Source: Planctomycetota bacterium
Lineage (GTDB): Bacteria > Planctomycetota > Phycisphaerae > Sedimentisphaerales > Anaerohalosphaeraceae
Length of the DNA stretch: 38,161 bases
Direction of reading: 5' to 3'
Assembly: GCA_013349435.1 (NCBI GenBank)
Contig: DUZQ01000024.1
Coordinates: forward strand, 1-38,161
Shown here: positions 33,192 through 38,161 of the stretch, in pieces
Layout of the letters: each line of letters begins with the position of its first letter
How positions within the stretch are numbered: position 1 is the first letter of the stretch
Position numbers and translations under genes: made by a program
The notes under the pieces: generated by a model
What the model saw: the letters and a program-made list of their open reading frames with translations, nothing else
What the model was told of the DNA's origin: nothing
Database searches by the model: none

Positions 33192-34958
33192 CTAACCGGC
33201 TGCCTGGTCCAGGATCAGGTCTTTCACCCTTCGGCTGGGCAAATTAAGCGCACCATAAGCCGCTGCCGCGGCACTTCGAATCTGAGGCTCGGTATCTCCA
33301 GAACTGATTAACGAATAAATGGCGTCTATCTGTTCATCCGTCAGCAAATTGGCATTTAGCTTTGCGGAAATCGCCAAAGAGCCAAAGGCATATTTTCTGA
33401 TATCGGCGGGATTTTTCTCCGAAAGCGCCATATCCGCTATCGCCCGCTGAGCATCAGGGCTTTCAATCCTGGCAAGGACCTCACCGGCAAGATTCTGCAT
33501 CTGTTGCCAGGAGCTTTTTGTTGCGTCTGTCAAGTCCGGTAGTGCCTGCAACAAATCTACAACCTCATTTCTCCTTACCGCAAGCTCATTCATCACCTCC
33601 ACGGCCCGAATAGCGTATTCATCCGCTAAATCATCCCCCAATTCCTCGGCACCCTTTCTACCGACCGCTTCAGCAAGGTTCTCTATGACTTGTTTGCAGC
33701 CCATGAATTCCGATGTCGGGCCGGCCCCTCCAATTGCGATGGCCGCACTGTACCTGACCGACCGGTCGTCAAAAGTAAGGGCTTTGACCAAAGGCTGCTC
33801 GGTCCCAACCCGCCAAAGCAGAGATTTTTCACCCGCGTTGGCCGCTAAAGCTTCAACAATCCCCAGAGCCACATAGGCATTTTTTTCATTCAAGGCTCTT
33901 TCAAGGGCCTGATGGAGATATTCAGGCCCTGCCGTTGTTGCATAAGTCATCGCGTTTGCATGTCCCTGGCCGAAATATTGCGGCATAGCCAGTTGAGTGG
34001 CTTCCGCTTTGAAGAATGCAGCCAGCCACAGGGCAATGGCCTTTCCGAGATCCTCGTCGGCCTTGAGGGCCCACTCGCAGTTTTGCATCGCCATCAGCTC
34101 GTTAAAATATGCCTTATCAACCTCGTGTCGAACAAGGCTTTGGCTGTCCTGGTCCCAGAACCAGATGTTGGCGAAGTCATAGTCCGCGGCTGGAGCCAGC
34201 GATTCGGTGTGATAGTAATAGTCCTCGGCAAGCCCGAAGAGCAGTTGGGCCGCCGGCAGTTTTGCCGCCGAGGGGTCTATTTTTTCCATCGCCTCAAGTG
34301 CTGATTTGCGCAACTGTTCGGAAGGGTCCTGCTGGGCAACAAATTTCAAGTGTCCCTGCGATTGGGGATATCCTGTCTCGCCGAGCGCCCTGATTACTTC
34401 GACCTTTGCTGCGGTATTCTTCATTTGCAGTGAAGCCACCAAAGGCCTGACAGCATCACGTCCGATTTTTCCTAATGCATCGGCGATGTTGGCAAGTTCA
34501 TCTTTCCTGTTTTCATCGGCTAACGCTTCGAGCAGGTACGGTATGGCATACTCTCCGGCGTTCTTCAGTCGCTCCTGAGCCGCCAAGCGGCCGCGTATTG
34601 TACTGCTGAGCCTTTTGATTTCCTGCTTGATAACCTCTGCATCAGTTCGTCGAACAAACCTGCCCTGCTCAATAATGTCCAGTATCCGACCGCTCAAATC
34701 CTTTAGTTCTTTGTTTGTCGAATACATTTTCAGCAATATACCGTAACCGTTCGGATTCGACTCGCTAAGCTCAAGCAGTTCGACCGGGTCCGGATTGCTT
34801 TCTATCAGGTTTTGGGCGTAACCGGTCGCAAGGTCGAACCGACCTATAGCCGTGTAATGCAAGAAATCGTTCCAGTTGTCCTCTATGCTCCGGCAAATAC
34901 CCACACCAGAGACAAGTACTATACCAAAAAACGCAATAATACCTGTTTTCACATACAT
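33192..34958 (-). CDS. Exported HEAT-repeat protein upstream of the ATP synthase operon
   Basis: The product has 588 residues. An N-terminal signal peptide is evident (MYVKTGIIAFFGIVLVSGVG). The rest is alpha-helical with HEAT-like repeats, for example AIPYLLEALADENRKDELAN, IADALGKIGRDAVRPLVASL, VEVIRALGETGYPQSQGHLK, LRKSALEAMEKIDPS, ALTFDDRSVRYSAAIAIGG and EPQIRSAAAAAYGALNLPSR. Such repeats are protein-binding scaffolds; I cannot name a function. ATG 34958 has AGGAG seven bases upstream; a TTG one codon earlier is unlikely. It is 48 bases upstream of atpZ and may be co-transcribed with it, but any link to ATP synthase is unproved. Confidence 0.8.
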   Translation of the reverse strand: MYVKTGIIAFFGIVLVSGVGICRSIEDNWNDFLHYTAIGRFDLATGYAQNLIESNPDPVELLELSESNPNGYGILLKMYSTNKELKDLSGRILDIIEQGRFVRRTDAEVIKQEIKRLSSTIRGRLAAQERLKNAGEYAIPYLLEALADENRKDELANIADALGKIGRDAVRPLVASLQMKNTAAKVEVIRALGETGYPQSQGHLKFVAQQDPSEQLRKSALEAMEKIDPSAAKLPAAQLLFGLAEDYYYHTESLAPAADYDFANIWFWDQDSQSLVRHEVDKAYFNELMAMQNCEWALKADEDLGKAIALWLAAFFKAEATQLAMPQYFGQGHANAMTYATTAGPEYLHQALERALNEKNAYVALGIVEALAANAGEKSLLWRVGTEQPLVKALTFDDRSVRYSAAIAIGGAGPTSEFMGCKQVIENLAEAVGRKGAEELGDDLADEYAIRAVEVMNELAVRRNEVVDLLQALPDLTDATKSSWQQMQNLAGEVLARIESPDAQRAIADMALSEKNPADIRKYAFGSLAISAKLNANLLTDEQIDAIYSLISSGDTEPQIRSAAAAAYGALNLPSRRVKDLILDQAAG

Positions 34959-35111
34959 CAAACATCTCCTGCGTCAAACATCTTCTGTGATTATCATCTC
35001 ACTCCCGGCCACTGAACGACGGTCGTCATTATAAATCAACCGTCCCTCACGTCAACATAAAAGCCGGCCAATGGGCTAAAAATCTTCAAACAGCGAACCA
35101 AAAACCACGCA

Positions 35112-35729
35112 TTAAGCGATATAAAGACCGTTTTCTTTGATATATTCCAGCACTTTCGGGTCCAGCATTCCACTGACATCGGCCCCGGAGACCAATTTGC
35201 ATCTTATTTCGGTGCTATTGATGTCTATAAGAGGGGTTCTTATGACATTTCTTCGGAGCTTTTCCACTTGCGCCGGTTCGAGAACGCCGCCAAGGCCGGC
35301 AAAAACCGGCCGTTCAAAGCCGGCCCTGTGCATCACACACAAATTACATGCGTCAACAAGCTCTTTTATCCCGTACCAGCGGGCCAGGTCCTTAACGGCA
35401 TCAGCTCCAACCAGCCAGTAAAAGTTGACACCTTTTCCATACTCAGTGCGAAAATGTCTTACGGTGTCAAGGGTATAACTCGGCCCGGCTCTTTTCAGTT
35501 CACAGTCACTTACTCTGAAATTTTTTCTTTCCGCGAGTGCAAGTGAAATCATCTCGAACCGCGCCAATCCGTCGGCTGCCGGAAGAGATTCTTTGTGCGG
35601 CGAACACAGCACGGGAATCAACACGACCTGCTGCGCTTTTATTTTTTCGCAGGCATAATCAGCCACACGCAGGTGACCGTAATGAATCGGGTCGAAAGTT
35701 CCGCCGAAAAGTATAACTTTATCGTTCAT
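35112..35729 (-). CDS. nadD: Nicotinate-nucleotide adenylyltransferase
   Basis: NadD makes deamido-NAD from nicotinate mononucleotide and ATP. The 205-residue product has VILFGGTFDPIHYGHLRVAD (HxGH nucleotidyltransferase motif), VVLIPVLCSPHKES, CELKRAGPSYTLDTVRHF, FYWLVGADAVKDLARWY and IDINSTEIRCKLVSG, which is the ISSTxIR motif. ATG 35729 gives the standard MNDKVILFGG; the TTG four codons upstream is unlikely. It is a single gene, 150 bases downstream of nothing obvious, with no partner in the window. Confidence 0.95.
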   Translation of the reverse strand: MNDKVILFGGTFDPIHYGHLRVADYACEKIKAQQVVLIPVLCSPHKESLPAADGLARFEMISLALAERKNFRVSDCELKRAGPSYTLDTVRHFRTEYGKGVNFYWLVGADAVKDLARWYGIKELVDACNLCVMHRAGFERPVFAGLGGVLEPAQVEKLRRNVIRTPLIDINSTEIRCKLVSGADVSGMLDPKVLEYIKENGLYIA

Positions 35730-35741
35730 CGCAGCAAACAA

Positions 35742-36192
35742 CTAACAACAATCTGTTGATTTACAAAAAAATTTTACCACATTCTCAAAAAAAATACTAT
35801 TTATAAAAAAAATTTTCAACGGGTCTAAAAACCTTTTCCTTTTAATTTCACGCAACACAAAAACGGCCGACATTAATTCAGAGGATGCTTTTTCTAAATA
35901 TAACAGGAATGCTGAAAACGCCTTCCAAGGCCTCCAAAGGAGTCTTTCAAGAAAATTACTAAATCGCAGTCATTGCCTCAACATATTCAAACTTCTCTGC
36001 GCCGCATAACTTCGTACAACACGTTTCGATTTGTACCGCCAATACACGGCGACAAAACAGTTTTCAGTTTTTAGAAAACTATGAAGTATTTTTATTGATT
36101 TTGACGATAAATATATATAGTTTAAGACAGTAGTAAGTTTGCATTTAACAGGTTACGTAAGAAAAAACAAATGAGATTAAAATTAATTACCG
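35742..36192. other. AT-rich non-coding stretch upstream of the lysine-rich gene
   Basis: No gene is seen in about 450 bases. It is AT-rich with many A and T runs. A weak promoter is possible near 36095-36121: TTGATT (36095-36100), 15 bases, TATAGT (36116-36121). A transcript starting there would have a leader of about 85 bases before the lysine-rich gene. Confidence 0.35.
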
Positions 36193-36211
36193 AAAGGAGG
36201 TGATTAAGAGT

Positions 36212-36361
36212 ATGGCAAAGAAGAAAACCAAAAAGAAAACCAAAAAGAAAACCAAGAAGAAAGTAACCAAGAAGAAAGCCAAGAAGAAAGCCAAAAAGAA
36301 AGCTAAGAAGAAAGCCAAAAAGAAAACAAAGAAGAAAGCCAAAAAGAAGAAGAAGAAATAG
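36212..36361 (+). CDS. 49-residue lysine-rich KKKT/KKKA-repeat protein
   Basis: ATG 36212 is preceded by an almost perfect Shine-Dalgarno sequence (AAAGGAGGTGA, 36193-36203). The product starts MAKKKTKKKTKKKTKKKV, continues with KKKA and KKKT units, and ends in KKKKKK before TAG at 36359-36361. It has no acidic or hydrophobic core residue apart from one V, so it is disordered and extremely basic, like the C-terminal tails of histone H1-like proteins (Chlamydia Hc2, bacterial AlgP-like). Nucleic-acid binding or compaction is inferred. The strong ribosome site and a strong terminator 24 bases downstream argue for a real, well-expressed gene. It is a period-12 tandem repeat in DNA. Confidence 0.8.
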   Translation: MAKKKTKKKTKKKTKKKVTKKKAKKKAKKKAKKKAKKKTKKKAKKKKKK

Positions 36362-36384
36362 CCTGATATAACAAATGGTATTCG

Positions 36385-36430
36385 AAAATGGAAGGTTCTA
36401 TGACCACGGCAGAACCTTCCATTTTTTTTG
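36385..36430 (+). terminator. Intrinsic terminator of the lysine-rich gene
   Basis: A 15-bp perfect stem (36385-36399 with 36411-36425, core GGAAGGTTCT / AGAACCTTCC) has an 11-base loop and is followed by a run of eight T (36422-36429). It is 24 bases after the stop. On the other strand the stem is followed only by TTTT, so reverse termination is weaker. Confidence 0.93.
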
Positions 36431-36561
36431 ACTTTTCCCGAAGCAAACCTGTGCCACACCCTTCCGCCCGACACTTCCAGTTGACCGGATATTCGGACAA
36501 GATGTTAAAGCTCCGGCGCCTCAGGCTCAACAGAGGCCGGTAAAACTTCTGCCGGCGGCTT

Positions 36562-37356
36562 CTATCCGTTTTTTTCCAAACGAGCCGCCACGTAGTCGAA
36601 CACACATCTGGCTACCAGGTTGATGTCGTCCGTTCGGGGCAGTAAAGCCACAATCTGTTCGAGGGACTGGTGTTGCCGGATTTTAAGGAGGGTTTCGGCA
36701 AAATTCACATCAAACACCCACGCCAGTTGCATCAATTTCATGTCGTTCAGCGTTCTTAGTTGGCTGTAATCGAGGGATTCCTGCCTCAATACGGCCTCTA
36801 CTATGTGCCGGGAGTAACTCGGCTCATCTGGAAACTCTATTTCGAGCTTTAACCGGTCTGGCTCGACCAGGTTTTGCTTATAAGCCTCTATGACAACACG
36901 ATATATATCGATCTTGTCGGCGTCGCGTATCAGTTTTGCGAATATTTCGGCATCCTGGTCCAAATCAGCCGGCAAACTCTTTTGGCCATGTAACCTTATT
37001 GCTGTTTTGATTACCCTGCTCTGTCGCTCCTGAAGTTCATTAAGAACACCGTGCCGTCGCAACACATCAAGCGCAAGCTGGCAATGATTTACACTTTTCA
37101 GATCGTTGTATGTTCCGTATTTCGCAAACTGCTCGAAACGTCCAACATCGTGAAAAAGAGCGATGGTTTGTGCAATCAGGCGGTCTTCGTCCCCGATATT
37201 GAGTTTGTCGGCCAGATATGCCATCTGGCTGCAGACGGAATAAGTGTGATTTTCCTTCAACTTCAAATTGGCGTTGACATATTCATCGTCAGCGTAAAAG
37301 CCGGCCACATAATCGTGAAACCACTTTTTGTAGAAGTCAAGTTGCTCTTTTTGCAT
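36562..37356 (-). CDS. HD-domain phosphohydrolase
   Basis: The 264-residue product has HD-superfamily metal ligands in order: KENHTYSVCSQMAYLADKL (His), IALFHDVGRFEQF (HD pair), IKTAIRLHGQKSLP (His) and LIRDADKIDIYRV (Asp). HD proteins of this class hydrolyse nucleotides, phosphodiesters or related phosphate bonds; the substrate cannot be told from sequence. The frame continues after the TAG (36562-36564) for 18 further sense codons, rich in P, E and A, up to TAA at 36505-36507, which is suspicious (see findings). It reads away from the cupin gene. Confidence 0.85.
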   Translation of the reverse strand: MQKEQLDFYKKWFHDYVAGFYADDEYVNANLKLKENHTYSVCSQMAYLADKLNIGDEDRLIAQTIALFHDVGRFEQFAKYGTYNDLKSVNHCQLALDVLRRHGVLNELQERQSRVIKTAIRLHGQKSLPADLDQDAEIFAKLIRDADKIDIYRVVIEAYKQNLVEPDRLKLEIEFPDEPSYSRHIVEAVLRQESLDYSQLRTLNDMKLMQLAWVFDVNFAETLLKIRQHQSLEQIVALLPRTDDINLVARCVFDYVAARLEKNG

Positions 37357-37576
37357 AATCCTGTTCTGTATTTTTATGAGACGGGCCGGATGAAAGTATC
37401 GTCCTGTCCGGCATCATATACTGAAACCGCAATTATTTCCACCGGTAAATTGATGTGATGCCCGTCTGTTCAGGAAAAAGGTAACACAGGTGATGCTAAT
37501 GTGATATAATTAAACCGGTTCGAAAACCGGATAAGTACAAATATGTTCTCTTTGGTATTGATTTTGGAGCTTTAAG
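37357..37576. other. Divergent gap between HD protein and cupin, with possible promoter
   Basis: A perfect TATAAT at 37505-37510 is about 65 bases before the cupin gene, but no good -35 lies 16-18 bases upstream. CCGGTT-CGAA-AACCGG just downstream of it (about 37514-37529) is a small hairpin or operator-like palindrome. Confidence 0.35.
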
Positions 37577-37858
37577 ATGCCTACTGTCAAAGATATTGCT
37601 ATCCGAAAACCCGACGAGGACGAGGCAACCAGGTGCAAGAACTGGCCGATATGGACTTGCGAGGCGAGCAGATTCGACTGGGATTACACAGAAACAGAAA
37701 CGTGCCTGATTCTTGAGGGGTCCGTCGAGGTAAGCGATAGGCCCGAAAGCGGTGAATCCGTTTCCTTCGGCCCCGGTGATTTGGTTGAGTTTCCCGTCGG
37801 GCTTAAGTGTGTGTGGAATGTTAAGAAGCCTGTTAAGAAACACTACAACTTCGTTTGA
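37577..37858 (+). CDS. Small cupin-domain protein (DUF861-like)
   Basis: The 93-residue product is a single cupin barrel. It shows WPIWTCEASRFDWDYTETET, CLILEGSVEV (motif 1 end), SVSFGPGDLVEFPVGLKCVW (motif 2) and VKKHYNF. The pattern matches the DUF861/Cupin_3 group, where GDLVxFPxGxxxxWxV is diagnostic. Members are often enzymes of ureidoglycine or small-acid metabolism or have unknown role. Typical metal histidines are largely missing: motif 1 has T/E instead of HxH, so it may not bind metal in the usual way. GGAG upstream is about eight bases from ATG 37577. Confidence 0.82.
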   Translation: MPTVKDIAIRKPDEDEATRCKNWPIWTCEASRFDWDYTETETCLILEGSVEVSDRPESGESVSFGPGDLVEFPVGLKCVWNVKKPVKKHYNFV

Positions 37859-37897
37859 TTTTGTCCGTTATGATTAAATCGAGCTTGTTTGTTAGCG

Positions 37898-38161
37898 ATG
37901 GAACGTGCGACCAAAAAACTGCATATCCTTCTGCTTTACCCGGCCCTTTTCTTTCTGACCCTTTTTGCCTTTGAGCAGGTCAGACAGTGCAAATTTACCA
38001 ACACGGATGATATCAAGTTCACGGCCAAAAATCCCTATGTACAGGCCGGTCTTACTCCCGAATCGATTCGGTATGCCTTTACCACCACAACCACCGCCAA
38101 CTGGATGCCTCTGACCTGGCTGTCGGTTATGGCCGATTCACAAATCTTCGGTCCGGGCAGC
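37898..38161 (+). CDS. TMTC-like membrane O-mannosyltransferase/TPR protein, N-terminal fragment
   Basis: Eighty-eight codons are visible before the window ends. They begin with a membrane helix (LHILLLYPALFFLTLFAFEQ) followed by FTNTDDIKFTAKNPYVQAGL and then SIRYAFTTTTTANWMPLTWL and SVMADSQIFGPGS. The sequence D(D)..Y...NP.VQ.GLT..S(I/V)R.AFT....NW.PLTWLS.M.D.Q.FG is typical of the large bacterial membrane glycosyltransferase/TPR family related to TMTC O-mannosyltransferases. DD in NTDD is the place of the catalytic acidic pair. No good ribosome-binding site is seen, so the start is only probable. Confidence 0.8.
   Translation, partial: MERATKKLHILLLYPALFFLTLFAFEQVRQCKFTNTDDIKFTAKNPYVQAGLTPESIRYAFTTTTTANWMPLTWLSVMADSQIFGPGS

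Noticed and set aside
36187-36474. Minus-strand frame of 95 codons rich in FFLAFFLAFF, like a membrane protein
   Set aside because: It is the complement of the lysine-rich repeat gene; AAG/AAA codons read backwards give F and L. The plus strand has the ribosome-binding site and terminator.
37514-37529. GGTTCGAAAACC resembling a tRNA T-loop
   Set aside because: No acceptor, D or anticodon arm can be formed around it; it is just a small palindrome.

Overview
The window is bacterial chromosome, most likely from a Planctomycetota lineage close to Phycisphaerae. This taxonomic call is an inference. It rests on the protein style, on the ATP synthase F0 subunits b and c that start with signal-peptide-like leaders, on a sigma-factor/DUF6868-like pair, on an F0F1 accessory AtpZ-like gene, and on degenerate palindromic repeats between genes. 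Almost all genes lie on the minus strand.

Left end (1-2.2 kb): the first codons of an IS630-like transposase, tRNA-Ser(GGA), an ECF-type sigma factor split by an in-frame TAA, a small DUF6868-like membrane protein and one small orphan membrane ORF. From 2.2 to 12.3 kb, read on the minus strand from right to left, comes the conserved translation/secretion cluster ffh - rpsP - trmD - rplS - yraN - tatD. It is interrupted between ffh and rpsP by an accessory block: a small ORF without a normal start codon, a HipA-like kinase overlapping a HIRAN-domain gene, and a single-chain type ISP/IIG restriction-modification enzyme. The kinase/HIRAN pair is bracketed by a 46-bp direct repeat (44/46 identical) that duplicates the 3' end of the small ORF, so it looks like an inserted cassette.

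Middle (12.5-24.1 kb): a YhaM-like 3'-5' exoribonuclease on the plus strand; a complete trpE-G-D-F-B-A operon without trpC, preceded by a near-consensus promoter, a leader peptide with three consecutive Trp codons and an intrinsic terminator (a clear attenuator); a HEPN/MNT toxin-antitoxin pair; a NucS-like nuclease; and purH.

Right part (24.2-38.2 kb): a PQQ-type beta-propeller protein, a small unknown protein, and the ATP synthase operon in the order HEAT-repeat protein - atpZ - atpB - E - F - H - A - G - D - C. Then come nadD, a strongly signposted 49-residue protein made almost wholly of KKKT/KKKA repeats with its own terminator, an HD-domain hydrolase, a cupin, and the start of a membrane O-mannosyltransferase-like (TMTC-type) protein cut by the window edge.

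The best candidates for something undescribed are the HIRAN/HipA-like cassette with its flanking duplication inside the ffh-rpsP cluster, the apparently leaderless trp attenuator, and the KKKT/KKKA protein.
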